From Cognatiyoonia sediminum (GTDB lineage Bacteria; Pseudomonadota; Alphaproteobacteria; Rhodobacterales; Rhodobacteraceae), in assembly GCF_900129845.1 (NCBI RefSeq), contig NZ_FQXB01000003.1, positions 1 to 64,000 of the forward strand: DNA of 64,000 nt, given 5' to 3'. The position numbers and the translations under genes are program-made. Shown here piece after piece: positions 39,670 to 49,021 of the stretch (its first letter is position 1; the number at the start of each line of letters is the position of its first letter). The notes beneath the pieces are model-generated. The model saw nothing but the letters and a program-made list of their open reading frames with translations. It searched no databases and was not told the origin of the DNA.

Positions 39670-39841
39670 TTCATTGACAACGCGCCCCTCAATGGCGCTC
39701 AATGAAGGAGATGACAGACTCAGTTATCATCTCTGCACTATTCTGGAGCGAGCTTCGTGCCAGCCAGAATAATGCAATAAAAACTGAGTGTTATCTTTTT
39801 ACAAAGGCATAAATCAGCCTCCCGCAAGACTTGTCTTGCGG
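39670..39841 (+). promoter_or_regulatory. Highly structured leader upstream of hpf (candidate RNA element)
   Basis: In order: TTCATTGA/TCAATGAA (39670-39677, 39699-39706) enclosing GCGCC/GGCGC; GAGATGA/TCATCTC (39708-39714, 39727-39733); ACTCAGTT/AACTGAGT (39718-39725, 39782-39789), whose first arm lies in the loop of the previous hairpin (pseudoknot); TATTCTGG/CCAGAATA (39739-39746, 39764-39771); and CCGCAAGAC/GTCTTGCGG (39822-39841) just before the ribosome site. All helices are perfect. The region could be a cis-acting leader or a small RNA. I know no family for it. Confidence 0.55.
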
Positions 39842-39872
39842 TGAATATGTTTTTGAAGCTGAAGGAGAGCAA

Positions 39873-40448
39873 ATGAGATACCAGATTAGCGGCAAACAGA
39901 TTGATATTGGTGCAGCGCTGCAGACCCACGTAGAAAGCGAATTGTCCGATTTGCTTGAAAAATATGCGGGCCGACCGACAGATGCAGTGGTCACATTCTC
40001 AAAATCTGGTCACGAATTTGTCTGCGAAACGGTAGTTCATTTGTCGACAGGCTTGAACGTACAAGCCAAGGGATCCAACCACGAAATCTATGCAGCTTTT
40101 GATGCAAGTTCCGAAAAAATGGATAAGCAACTGCGCCGAAACAAGCGTAGGTTGAAAGACCATCACAAAGAACGATCACAACCCGTTGAACTTTCCGACG
40201 CAGGCTCCTATATCCTCGCCTCAAGTGACGACTCAGATGTCGCGGAAGAGCAGGATTTTACACCTGTCATCGTGGCGGAGATGGAGACGAAAATACCGTC
40301 AATTTCGGTTGGCGAAGCGGTGATGCAAATGGAATTGGCGAATTCGTCAGTCGTTGTGTTCCGTAACGAAAAAAACAATTCGGTTAATGTTGTCTATAAG
40401 AGAGACGACGGAAACATAGGTTGGATAGACCCCCGCGCCGACGCATAG
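39873..40448 (+). CDS. hpf: Long-form hibernation promoting factor
   Basis: This is a 191-residue protein starting at the ATG at 39873 with GAAGGAGAG upstream. The N-terminal 100 residues are the HPF/YfiA domain ('YQISGKQIDIGAALQTHVESELSDLLEKYAGR') that binds the 30S A/P sites. The C-terminal 60 residues ('SISVGEAVMQMELANSSVVVFRNEKNNSVNVVYKRDDGNIGWIDP') form the dimerisation domain that joins 70S ribosomes into 100S dimers. It precedes ptsN, the conserved pairing. Confidence 0.92.
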   Translation: MRYQISGKQIDIGAALQTHVESELSDLLEKYAGRPTDAVVTFSKSGHEFVCETVVHLSTGLNVQAKGSNHEIYAAFDASSEKMDKQLRRNKRRLKDHHKERSQPVELSDAGSYILASSDDSDVAEEQDFTPVIVAEMETKIPSISVGEAVMQMELANSSVVVFRNEKNNSVNVVYKRDDGNIGWIDPRADA

Positions 40449-40478
40449 ACCGGCTGAAACGAACGGACGTATACGAAG

Positions 40479-40943
40479 ATGTTGATGTCAGATATTCTGG
40501 ATGCCAACGCGGTCAAGGTTTTGAGCGGGTGCACCAGCAAAAAAAGGTTGTTCCATGACCTTGGCGCGCTTGCAGAAGGCGTCCACGGACTCGACCCAAC
40601 AGTCGTTATCGAAGCGCTGATTGAGCGTGAGAATCTCGGGCCAACTGCTGTGGGCAAGGGCATTGCTTTACCTCATGCGCGATTCGATGGGATCGATGAG
40701 GTTTGCGGCATGTTTGTCCGTCTCGAAAAACCTTTGGAATTCGACGCAGCAGACAAGCAACCTGTTGATTTGATCTTCGCGCTTCTCGCGCCAGTAAATG
40801 CTGGCGTCCAGCACCTCAAGGCGCTGGCTCTCGTATCTCGCACAATGCGAAACGCTGACATCTGCGCGAAGCTGCGGGCAAATTCAGACGTCGCGGCCTT
40901 GCACACCTTGCTGACCGCGACAGAGACAAATCAGGCAGCCTAA
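40479..40943 (+). CDS. ptsN: PTS IIA-like nitrogen regulatory protein
   Basis: This 154-residue EIIA-Ntr protein has its phosphorylated His66 in 'KGIALPHARFDGI'. It takes phosphate from the PTS-Ntr chain and regulates carbon, nitrogen and potassium balance. It follows hpf by 30 bp. The ATG at 40479 or an internal ATG at 40485 could start it. Its stop overlaps that of the convergent sulfotransferase gene. Confidence 0.9.
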   Translation: MLMSDILDANAVKVLSGCTSKKRLFHDLGALAEGVHGLDPTVVIEALIERENLGPTAVGKGIALPHARFDGIDEVCGMFVRLEKPLEFDAADKQPVDLIFALLAPVNAGVQHLKALALVSRTMRNADICAKLRANSDVAALHTLLTATETNQAA

Positions 40944-42367
40944 GGCCTCCAGTCTTCAAAACCAAACGTGAAATAGTCGCGCGCATAGGCATTGCGCGCG
41001 GCTTTTTCGATTTTGGAGCTATAGATCGCAGCGAGCCGGTCGGCGTATGGGTCTGTCTCACCAAGCAGTTCTACATCACCCGCATCTGAAAGCAGGAGCG
41101 GCAGGTCCATTTGAAGCTGATCTTCCCTCAAGATCAGATCAATCGGCGCAAACTCATTCATCCCTTGCACCAGCGCGACCTGACTGGCCCATGCTGGATC
41201 AACCCGCAACGAAGTTTGTGCATTGAGGTTGTTTTTCACAAACTTCAGAAACCCATGAAACGCTTTGGCATGGGCCTCCATATCGTACTGTTTATCAGTT
41301 TCGGGGCGCAGTTCGCGCTTTGGGAGCTTCAAACCGTAGGCAGACTTCAACGTCTGCCTGATCTCGGCATAACCGCCACCCGCCTGCTCAAGGAAATGCT
41401 GGCAAAAGGCCGCGTGCGCACGGGCTACAGGATGCCGCACCACGGTAAACCTCCGATGACCGGCGTGGTCCTGCATCCATTGCCGCATCTCTCCTTGCTT
41501 CAATCCACTGCTCAATTCGTCCGTCGAAACGCCTTCCAACTGCGCCAACCAACTTAGAACGGCGGCATTGGGGCCCGACTTTATCGGAAGGTAGATCAAA
41601 TTACTCTTTGGAGCGGCGACATATTTCGTCACCATCGGCCCACGCCAAGGTTCAAAATTTGGGGTCCGGCTCAGATCAAACCGATCCAGTTTGGCCAACC
41701 CCGCTTTCATCGCATCGTAGTTGCTCACCTTGTCGGACAAAGGGGCTGGGTTTTGCTTTTTTAGCTTATCATCCAAAGCATCAAGCTGGATATGCGATCC
41801 TAGGAACTGCGCAAGGCCATTGATCACATCGATATCGTGCAAATCGTCATAGCCGATATAGAAGGCCGACTGACCGGACACTTGCATCGCCTTTTGGATC
41901 TTCAACTGAAAATCTTGTTGAGCTTTCAAATGATCCGCGAACTCCTCCAAATCAAAGCTGATCTGCGTTGATTTCTCATGCTTCGCGTTGGTCATTTTCC
42001 ATTGATCGGTCTGCGTCGCAATCTTAAGGCTGACGTAACTTTCAATGGGGTTTCGCGTTAAAATAACCTTGCCGCAGCGCTGATCTGCCAGAAGCCGGTC
42101 CAAAATTCTCGGGTCATGATCATGAAAATAGCGAAAGCCATTCGTCCCCACCGCAACCTGAATCGCATCCAGCAATAGATGAGGATTGTCCTCGCGTTGT
42201 GACAGCGTCACGCCCAGAACAGCCTCTGACTTCGGATACCCAATGAAATGCGAATTGAACGCCTCACCCAAACACGCAAGGTCATCAAATCGATTCAGAT
42301 TGGCTTCGAGCAAGTTTGATCCGGTGCGCATTTCCGCAAAGACAACGAAGTAGTCGAATTTGGCCAT
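40940..42367 (-). CDS. Tandem sulfotransferase-domain protein
   Basis: This 475-residue protein has two sulfotransferase-like units. The N-terminal one has the PAPS 5'-loop 'AEMRTGSNLLEANLN' (about 11-25) and 3'-loop 'LTRNPIESYVSLKIA', as in Stf0-type enzymes. The C-terminal one has 'LIYLPIKSGPNAAVLSWLA' and 'VVRHPVARAHAAFCQHFL', as in carbohydrate sulfotransferases. It probably sulfates a surface polysaccharide or glycolipid, using PAPS; the by-product PAP would be cleaved by CysQ encoded 6 kb away. It starts 3 bp after the glycosyltransferase gene upstream. Confidence 0.75.
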   Translation of the reverse strand: MAKFDYFVVFAEMRTGSNLLEANLNRFDDLACLGEAFNSHFIGYPKSEAVLGVTLSQREDNPHLLLDAIQVAVGTNGFRYFHDHDPRILDRLLADQRCGKVILTRNPIESYVSLKIATQTDQWKMTNAKHEKSTQISFDLEEFADHLKAQQDFQLKIQKAMQVSGQSAFYIGYDDLHDIDVINGLAQFLGSHIQLDALDDKLKKQNPAPLSDKVSNYDAMKAGLAKLDRFDLSRTPNFEPWRGPMVTKYVAAPKSNLIYLPIKSGPNAAVLSWLAQLEGVSTDELSSGLKQGEMRQWMQDHAGHRRFTVVRHPVARAHAAFCQHFLEQAGGGYAEIRQTLKSAYGLKLPKRELRPETDKQYDMEAHAKAFHGFLKFVKNNLNAQTSLRVDPAWASQVALVQGMNEFAPIDLILREDQLQMDLPLLLSDAGDVELLGETDPYADRLAAIYSSKIEKAARNAYARDYFTFGFEDWRP

Positions 42368-42370
42368 AGT

Positions 42371-44074
42371 CTAGCGCACCAAATAGGGCTTGCGGCGCTT
42401 TTCGGGGCGATGCTCTGGCGCTTGATCTAACGGGAAATCGCCCATCAAATAGGGATGCATCCCCTGGTTCTTGAGGTTCTGCAGGAACTGACCAAATCCG
42501 GTCAAGTCATACATCCGCGGTGCCTCGGTCAATCGGCGCTGCGTCTTACCCGTCATTTCGTCCACCACGATTTGCAACGCCTCCATAGGCGTTTCGATGA
42601 ACTCTGCCATCGACCAAATACGCACCCGTGCCTTGGTATAGGGCGAACGCAAGATAGAAAGGTGGTCATTCTCGATCTGTTGCAACCGCGCGGCCTCATT
42701 ACGCAAATCGGCAAAGTTTCGATTGGTCTGGAAAAGCGGCACAGCCCAGCATCCAGAGATCACCGAAATCTGTGCATTGGGATCAAGCGCTATTTTCCAA
42801 TTGATCTCTTGATTATCAAATGGACCAAACTGAAAACACTGCCGTTCGCCTTGCGTGTTCCAAAGAAGGTTCGCAAGGAACATCTGCGGGTTGTGATCGC
42901 GCAGCTCCGGCGCATCGGCCAAAGCACCACTGAAATGAGTTTGCCTACCGTCAAACTCAACTCGTTTTGGACCAAAAAGGTGCCCATGCACACGCGTACC
43001 AGTTTGTTTGGCCAGCCATGGCTCAAAATTCTCAAAGAGCTCGGTAAATCCTTGGAACACCGAATAGGGCTGGCTGGTTACTCCGCCTTCCCACTCATTG
43101 TAGGGGAACCGGCTCTGCATATAGAGCCCCTGCCGACCCCGCATTCGGCGATCCACTGCTTTCGCGAAAATGCGGTCGATTTTCCCGGGGTTCGGCTCCG
43201 TCCCGCTCAGGATGGAGCCATCTCCATCAAGGAAGGTCTTATAGAGCCGCGTCGCTTTAGGCCAAATCTTCCGCGCAACAAAACAATCGGACCGTCTGAG
43301 CAATTGCAGATGATCGTCGTAGAAAATATGTGGCTTACCCTGATAATCGAACTTTGAAAGCGTCAGGGACCGGCTTTCGATCTTGCCGGAGTATAGCCGC
43401 GCCAGCGTCTGGAAATAGCTTTCGTCAGGTATCCAGACCCGTTTGAAATATTTGTCGTACGCTGGCCTATCCGGATCCTGCAAAATGGCCGAAAGCGTAT
43501 AGCGCGACAAACACCACCACTGTGACCCCATGTGCGGAACAAGGCCTTCTGGAATGCGCCGCTTGAACCCAACAGCCCGCTGCATCGAGACATAGCCATC
43601 AAAAAGCTTCCGCTGTGTTTTCCACGAAAACGGAAAGCGCAGGGTAAACCGTTCGCTGTCCAAACCCCCGATGGTCCAAGGCACATCGGCTGTAGTCGCA
43701 CTCTCGATAAAATCGGTGCGCGGTCGGTCGGCGAGGTACTTTTTCAACTCCTGAATAGGTCGAAGCGGCAAACAGGACCCAGAGGCCAGATACACATGCG
43801 TCACATCTGGGAAATCGCGCAGCATCATCTCACACGCGGATTGCGTACCAGCGACAATACCCCACTTCCCCCATTCGCATTTATGACGCTTGGAGAATTT
43901 GACCGTCTTCACATCAGAAAGGTCGGCTACAAATCGATCGTAGTCAGCAACGGGCACTTTCTTATCGACGTGGATAACAACAGGGCAGCCGCCCTTGACC
44001 CAATGGCGCACCACCTGTTCCGCCCGATCAAGCGCGGTGTGCACCAACATGACGACCCCGACGGTCACGCCCAA
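42371..44074 (-). CDS. Core-2/I-branching-type glycosyltransferase (GT14-like)
   Basis: This is a 567-residue glycosyltransferase. The N-terminal 270 residues follow the beta-1,6-N-acetylglucosaminyltransferase family: 'MLVHTALDRAEQVVRHW', 'VVIHVDKKVPVADYDRFV', 'HVYLASGSCLPLRPI', 'GSQWWCLSR', 'WIPDESYFQTL'. The C-terminal half is not recognised and resembles Rhodobacterales-specific extensions. No membrane segment or signal is seen, so it acts in the cytoplasm on a lipid-linked glycan. It overlaps the upstream glycosyltransferase gene by 10 bp. Confidence 0.8.
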   Translation of the reverse strand: MGVTVGVVMLVHTALDRAEQVVRHWVKGGCPVVIHVDKKVPVADYDRFVADLSDVKTVKFSKRHKCEWGKWGIVAGTQSACEMMLRDFPDVTHVYLASGSCLPLRPIQELKKYLADRPRTDFIESATTADVPWTIGGLDSERFTLRFPFSWKTQRKLFDGYVSMQRAVGFKRRIPEGLVPHMGSQWWCLSRYTLSAILQDPDRPAYDKYFKRVWIPDESYFQTLARLYSGKIESRSLTLSKFDYQGKPHIFYDDHLQLLRRSDCFVARKIWPKATRLYKTFLDGDGSILSGTEPNPGKIDRIFAKAVDRRMRGRQGLYMQSRFPYNEWEGGVTSQPYSVFQGFTELFENFEPWLAKQTGTRVHGHLFGPKRVEFDGRQTHFSGALADAPELRDHNPQMFLANLLWNTQGERQCFQFGPFDNQEINWKIALDPNAQISVISGCWAVPLFQTNRNFADLRNEAARLQQIENDHLSILRSPYTKARVRIWSMAEFIETPMEALQIVVDEMTGKTQRRLTEAPRMYDLTGFGQFLQNLKNQGMHPYLMGDFPLDQAPEHRPEKRRKPYLVR

Positions 44075-45075
44075 TTCCCCTTGGACATGATCCCCAAAAT
44101 CTCAAGCTGACGCCAGTTGATGTATTTCTCGCTCCACTTACACCACAGATCAGGGTTCTGATCATTGCCCGCCGCATAGGCCTTATACTCGCGACCATTG
44201 GCATAGTGCTGATTGCGGATCAGCTCTTCATTCGCTTTGTCAGCGAACGTGTCGAGGAATTTCGTATGAAGAAGCGCGCCAGAGGCTTTCTCCCCGCCAA
44301 CCTCATCATAAACAAGGTTCAAACCACGCGGCAGCAGGTTGTGGGTCGAACTGACGTAGGCGTAGTTCTTTTTCCATTTGACGAGCGGTACCTTGTTCAG
44401 TGCCGGTGCACGCTCCGGTTCTTTGCTAAAGAACATCCGTGCCCGCGGGCCACCTTGAATCCAAAGGTTCCAGAAGAGCGAGTTTTTGGAGAAGGAGTAG
44501 TTCCCAGAATCAAACCAATTCGCAATCTCGAGCGGGTCTTGTCCGCGCACATACTTTGCATCACCCAGTCGTCCCTTGGGATACATATCCAGCAACATCG
44601 CACCGAACGAACGAATGTTGGAACTATCCAACCAATCGGTAAGCGCATGGATCGGGCGACTGTCGCAGAACGGATAAACGAACAGCTCATCCGGATCGAC
44701 TGTCAGAATCCAATGATCGGTGCCGTATTTGCGTTGCAAATAGTTCAGCCAATCCACGCCATATCGCGCGCTGCGATAGCTGCCTTTCGCGTGCCAAAGC
44801 GAAACGTCCTTTTGCTCGGCCAAGTAATCGCCGCCACTGTCGGTGCTTTCGTTGTCGACCATGATAAAATGATCAACGCCCAGCGCGCGATAGTAGGACA
44901 AGAAGTAGGGGAGCCGAAGATTCTCATCACGGAACGTGCTAAAGACAATCACATCATCCGGCTTAATCTGGTCAGTGCGGTCAGCAATAGATTTCAGTTC
45001 AAAGCTTTTGCGATAGGCCCTGCCCTGCCAGCGCTTCCGCTGCCATCTCAAACGATATGAGGTTGCTACACCCAA
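44065..45075 (-). CDS. Family 2/92-like glycosyltransferase
   Basis: This 336-residue protein has 'STFRDENLRLPYFLSYYRALGVDHFIMVDNESTDSGGDYL' (nucleotide-sugar fold, about 45-85) and the D-x-D-type metal motif 'LTVDPDELFVYP'. This matches the DUF23/GT92-like family widespread in Rhodobacterales surface-glycan clusters. It is related to the neighbour at 45195, so the pair arose by duplication. Donor and acceptor are unknown. Confidence 0.8.
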   Translation of the reverse strand: MGVATSYRLRWQRKRWQGRAYRKSFELKSIADRTDQIKPDDVIVFSTFRDENLRLPYFLSYYRALGVDHFIMVDNESTDSGGDYLAEQKDVSLWHAKGSYRSARYGVDWLNYLQRKYGTDHWILTVDPDELFVYPFCDSRPIHALTDWLDSSNIRSFGAMLLDMYPKGRLGDAKYVRGQDPLEIANWFDSGNYSFSKNSLFWNLWIQGGPRARMFFSKEPERAPALNKVPLVKWKKNYAYVSSTHNLLPRGLNLVYDEVGGEKASGALLHTKFLDTFADKANEELIRNQHYANGREYKAYAAGNDQNPDLWCKWSEKYINWRQLEILGIMSKGNWA

Positions 45076-45194
45076 GTCGTCTCCCGATTACTGCTCCGCC
45101 GGTGTCTTTCGCGGGTCTTAGTGGACCCATCATGCACCTAATATTATTGAGGAATATTCAATAAACGAGCGGGGGCTTTAAGCAAGCCAGCAAT

Positions 45195-46280
45195 TCAGTT
45201 TTCAGGCAACTGTCCCTTTGAAATCAGCCCCAACTCAACCAAAAGGTGTGAATTGGTGTATTTTTGTGCCGTTTCGACCCATAAATCGGGGCCTTCCGCC
45301 AGTGTTTGGTGATAGTTTTGGTAGAGGTCACTGTTTTGAAAATGCTGTTTTCGGACCAATTCTTCCAGCGATTTTTCCATGATGCTCGGCAGGAATTTTG
45401 TGTGAAGAAGAGCTCCAGAGACATGTTTTTGGGTGTCCAAATCCAAGAACTGATGCAGCTTCACTGGCAAAATTTGGTGCGTTGAATTCACATAGGCGTA
45501 GCGCCTGTTCCATTTGACCAACGGAAACTTGTTCAACGTCGGCGCGCGCGAAGGGTCGGATACAAAGAAGTACCGGTCCCTCACTCCACCTTGAATCCAT
45601 TCATTTTCATAGGTCTGGTGAATCTGCGTGCGGTAACCATTTGCGTCGAACCACGGCAGGCTTTCAATCGGGTCTTCGCCAGACTGATAAACCACCTCGC
45701 TGATAGACCTACGCGGAAACATATCCAGCATGACCGCACCGAGCGCAGTTTGCCCTACACGCTCCATTTCGGTGGTCAGGTCCGCTAAACCGCGCGTTTC
45801 GCAGTCCGGATAAACCAACAATTCATCCGCATCGACGGTAAGGCACCAATGGCCTCCGCCATATCGAAATTGCAAGGCGGTCAACCAATCGACGCCAAAG
45901 CGAGAAAGGCGATAGCTCTGATCGGTCGACCAAAGCGAAACGTCATCTTGGCGGCGCAACAGTTCACCGGTGCCATCGGTGCTTGCATTATCGACGAAAA
46001 GGAAATGATCGATCCCTAGTCGCCGGTAGTAGTCCAAGAAATAGGGGAGGCGCTCCTCCTCATTCCGGACAGTCACAAAAAGTAGAATGTCCGTCCTTTT
46101 GATGCCGGTCGTGCGATCCTGCTTTGGCACTAATTCAGAACGCTTTCGAAGCGAACGAACCAAAAACCTGCGGCGTTTCCACCGCAGGCGATACAGTTTC
46201 AAAGCTCGAGAGAGTTTAGCAGGCTGGGTAAAGGGCCGTGTTCGCTGGAACGGTGATTTCGCTTGTCCCGCGTTACCCAA
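45195..46280 (-). CDS. Family 2/92-like glycosyltransferase (paralogue of the previous gene)
   Basis: This 361-residue protein has 'VTVRNEEERLPYFLDYYRRLGIDHFLFVDNASTDGTGELL' and the metal motif 'LTVDADELLVYPD', and a basic N-terminus. It is clearly homologous along its length with the 336-residue protein to the left. It lies between galU (14 bp upstream) and that paralogue (119-bp gap). It presumably adds a sugar to the same surface glycan. Confidence 0.8.
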   Translation of the reverse strand: MGNAGQAKSPFQRTRPFTQPAKLSRALKLYRLRWKRRRFLVRSLRKRSELVPKQDRTTGIKRTDILLFVTVRNEEERLPYFLDYYRRLGIDHFLFVDNASTDGTGELLRRQDDVSLWSTDQSYRLSRFGVDWLTALQFRYGGGHWCLTVDADELLVYPDCETRGLADLTTEMERVGQTALGAVMLDMFPRRSISEVVYQSGEDPIESLPWFDANGYRTQIHQTYENEWIQGGVRDRYFFVSDPSRAPTLNKFPLVKWNRRYAYVNSTHQILPVKLHQFLDLDTQKHVSGALLHTKFLPSIMEKSLEELVRKQHFQNSDLYQNYHQTLAEGPDLWVETAQKYTNSHLLVELGLISKGQLPEN

Positions 46281-46294
46281 TCAATGCACTTTCC

Positions 46295-47188
46295 TTATTG
46301 AGCAGCTTTGCGCACAGCCGTCATATTATCGAGGTAATCCGCAAACCCATCTTTCAGCTCTGGATGCGCCAAGGCGAACGCAACAGTCGCTTCCAAATAG
46401 CCCGCTTTGGACCCGCAATCGTAGCGCTGACCGTCAAAGCAGTATCCAAACACATCTCGGCCTTGCGTGATCTCAGCCGCGATCGCGTCTGTTAATTGGA
46501 TCTCACCACCAGCACCTTCGCCGATTGAATCCATATTGTTCAAAACATCCGGCGTCAGGATGTATCGACCGATCACAGCCAAGTTCGACGGCGCTTTTTC
46601 CGCAGCTGGTTTCTCAACCATGGCTTTGACTTTCATCACTTTGCCAAGGTCAGTCTCAACATCCAAAACGCCATAAGACGAAATCTGCTCAGGCGCGACC
46701 TCCATGGCAGCAACCATGGCACCGCCAGTATCTTGATACGCTTCGACCATCTGTTGCAGACAAGGCCGCTCGGCAGCAATCACATCGTCCGGCAAAATGA
46801 CCGCGAACGGTTCGTCTCCGATCAAGCGGCGGGCACACGATACCGCGTGGCCCAGACCCATCGCTTTGTGTTGACGAATATAAGCAATCGCACCGCTGTC
46901 CATATTGGTGTTTTCCAAAATTCTTAGCAGATCATTTTTGCCCTTTGCGCGAAGTGACGCTTCGAGATCAGGTGCATGGTCAAAATAGTCTTCTAACGCA
47001 GATTTTCCACGAGACGTCACAAAAATGAACTCAGTGATCCCTGCCGCACGCGCTTCGTCAATCGCGTATTGGATTAACGGGCGATCAACCAAAGTCATAA
47101 TCTCCTTTGGGACCGACTTGGTCGCAGGAAGAAACCTTGTTCCAAGCCCGGCAACTGGAAAAATAGCTTTGGTTACTTTTCTATTCAT
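46295..47188 (-). CDS. galU: UTP-glucose-1-phosphate uridylyltransferase
   Basis: This 297-residue enzyme has the nucleotidyltransferase signature 'FPVAGLGTRFLPATKSVPKEIM', 'IQYAIDEARAAGITEFIFVTSRGK', and 'LPDDVIAAERPCL'. It makes UDP-glucose for polysaccharide and glycolipid synthesis. A 235-bp region upstream (47189-47423) holds its promoter; it contains ACGTG-tttcc-CACGT (a perfect 5-bp inverted repeat) but no gene. Confidence 0.92.
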   Translation of the reverse strand: MNRKVTKAIFPVAGLGTRFLPATKSVPKEIMTLVDRPLIQYAIDEARAAGITEFIFVTSRGKSALEDYFDHAPDLEASLRAKGKNDLLRILENTNMDSGAIAYIRQHKAMGLGHAVSCARRLIGDEPFAVILPDDVIAAERPCLQQMVEAYQDTGGAMVAAMEVAPEQISSYGVLDVETDLGKVMKVKAMVEKPAAEKAPSNLAVIGRYILTPDVLNNMDSIGEGAGGEIQLTDAIAAEITQGRDVFGYCFDGQRYDCGSKAGYLEATVAFALAHPELKDGFADYLDNMTAVRKAAQ

Positions 47189-47423
47189 TTTGTCACTGCC
47201 TTACGTGTTTCCCACGTTTCTCCAATCAGATTAGCGATATTTTGTGTCAGACCCAAGGCGAGAAGGTGAATTGTATTCATTTTGAAACCAATTCGTTGGC
47301 CAATACAACCATTGGTCGCAAACAATGCGCTTTCTTCATTACTTCACAGATCCTTCAATGCAGTTTGCTTAATGCTGGCGGAATTACAATTTGAGGAATT
47401 CCTTACTTCTTTGATCGCCAGTG

Positions 47424-48224
47424 CTAAGCGATGCCCATTTCTTGTAACATCTTTTCGATCTTCGGAACGTCTTCAGGATTGTTCACTTCCCAAAACTGTC
47501 GCCCCTTTGCCTCCACTTCGACACACAAAACATTGTGACCAGCCTCAAGAAAACGAAGCTGCTCTAAACCCTCTAGTTTTTCATATATTCCAATAGGATG
47601 CGTCAAATATTCCCGTAATGCTTCAGGGCGATAGGCATAAACGCCGACATGGTGAAAGACCGGCGTTGGTTGATCTGCATCAAACTCTTCCTCGACAAAG
47701 GGAATAACCTCTTTCGAGAAATACAGAGCTTTCATATCGTGGGCAAAAACTGCTGTAGTCCCGCCGACGCGCCCATTGCGGCGATCTTCCTTGAGACCGG
47801 CCAAAGTCGCACCATCAGCGCACAAAACAGGTGTCGCAACATCGAAGCTCTGATCGTCGCGCAGCCCCTTCACCAAATCCTCGATAAACCAAGACGGTGT
47901 GAGAGGCGCATCTCCTTGAAGATTAACAACAATTTCGTAATTCTCACCAATCCGTTCGAGCACTTCGGCACAACGCTCGGTTCCGTTCTTACATTCGCTC
48001 GACGTCATCACAACTTCGGCCCCAAACGCCTGTGCAGCATCCCGAATTCGATCGTCATCGGTCGCCACTACAACCCGGTCAGCCCCGTTCACCGCCATTG
48101 CAGCGCGCCAGCTTCGCTCGATCAGACTTAGGCTTTCACCTGTAGCACCGACTAATGTCGCCAATGGTTTCCCAGGAAACCGAGACGACGCATAGCGCGC
48201 GGGAATGACGATGATAACGGACAT
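47424..48224 (-). CDS. kdsB: 3-deoxy-manno-octulosonate cytidylyltransferase
   Basis: This 266-residue enzyme has the family signature 'VIPARYASSRFPGKPLATLVG' and 'IVVNLQGDAPLTPSWFIEDL'. It activates Kdo as CMP-Kdo. The sequence is of the type found beside capsule genes (KpsU-like) or in LPS synthesis; proximity to an ABC-2 export permease gene fits a capsule role. It overlaps the cysQ stop by one base. Confidence 0.88.
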   Translation of the reverse strand: MSVIIVIPARYASSRFPGKPLATLVGATGESLSLIERSWRAAMAVNGADRVVVATDDDRIRDAAQAFGAEVVMTSSECKNGTERCAEVLERIGENYEIVVNLQGDAPLTPSWFIEDLVKGLRDDQSFDVATPVLCADGATLAGLKEDRRNGRVGGTTAVFAHDMKALYFSKEVIPFVEEEFDADQPTPVFHHVGVYAYRPEALREYLTHPIGIYEKLEGLEQLRFLEAGHNVLCVEVEAKGRQFWEVNNPEDVPKIEKMLQEMGIA

Positions 48225-49021
48225 TACCGCGCCTTCAGTTCAACGCCGGGAGAATACGCGATGAAGAAAGGGTTGGCGAAGGTATCTTTGCCATAGGTCA
48301 ACGGCGTATGGTCATCAAAACGAATAACGTCTCCACCCGCCCCTTTCAAAACGGCGTGTCCAGCTGCCGTGTCCCACTCCATCGTGCGGCCAAGGCGCGG
48401 ATAAATATCAGCCTCGCCCGTCGCAACAAGGCAGAACTTCAGCGAAGACCCTGCGCTCTTCATATCCTCGACCGCATATTTTGAGATGTAATCATCTGTC
48501 GCCTGATTGCGGTGCGATTTTGACGCGACAACCAGCAAGGATGAATTGTTCGGATTAGACACTGAAATCGGCCGCGTTTCGCCAATTTCGGCCTTGGAAA
48601 ACGGCCCTGTTTCCTCAACCGAAGACCCATCAGCTTGCGTGTAGAACAACCGATCTTTCGCAGGGGCGTAGACGATGCCCAGCACAGGCAAACCATCAAC
48701 GACATAAGCGATATTGACAGTAAAATCACCGCGACGATGCACAAATTCCTTTGTTCCATCCAGCGGATCAACAATCAAAAAGGTGGATGCCGTTTCTGCG
48801 TGAGAGGCGGCTTGCTCTTCCGTCACAAGCGCCACATCTGGAAAGGTTTCCCGCAAACCAGCGCTGATCAGAGCATCGGCGGCTTCGTCCGCTTCTGTCA
48901 CCGGGCTTTCATCAGATTTGGTTTTCACCTCAAAATCCGGACCATTGTAGATGCGCATAATCTCATCACCCGCCTCCAAAGCCAACGTCCGCATCGTTGC
49001 AACCAATTTCGCGTTATCCAA
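48224..49021 (-). CDS. cysQ: 3'(2'),5'-bisphosphate nucleotidase
   Basis: This 265-residue member of the inositol-monophosphatase superfamily has 'TEEQAASHAETASTFLIVDPLDGTKEFVHRRGDFTVNIAYV' with the D-P-L-D-G-T metal motif and 'EWDTAAGHAVLKGAGG' near the C-terminus. It hydrolyses PAP to AMP. Next to a sulfotransferase-containing glycan cluster, it would remove the inhibitory PAP formed by sulfation. Confidence 0.88.
   Translation of the reverse strand: MDNAKLVATMRTLALEAGDEIMRIYNGPDFEVKTKSDESPVTEADEAADALISAGLRETFPDVALVTEEQAASHAETASTFLIVDPLDGTKEFVHRRGDFTVNIAYVVDGLPVLGIVYAPAKDRLFYTQADGSSVEETGPFSKAEIGETRPISVSNPNNSSLLVVASKSHRNQATDDYISKYAVEDMKSAGSSLKFCLVATGEADIYPRLGRTMEWDTAAGHAVLKGAGGDVIRFDDHTPLTYGKDTFANPFFIAYSPGVELKAR

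Noticed and set aside
42455-43357. 300-codon plus-strand frame opposite the GT14-like gene
   Set aside because: The minus-strand gene has clear glycosyltransferase motifs and operon overlaps; the plus frame is a shadow with no motifs.
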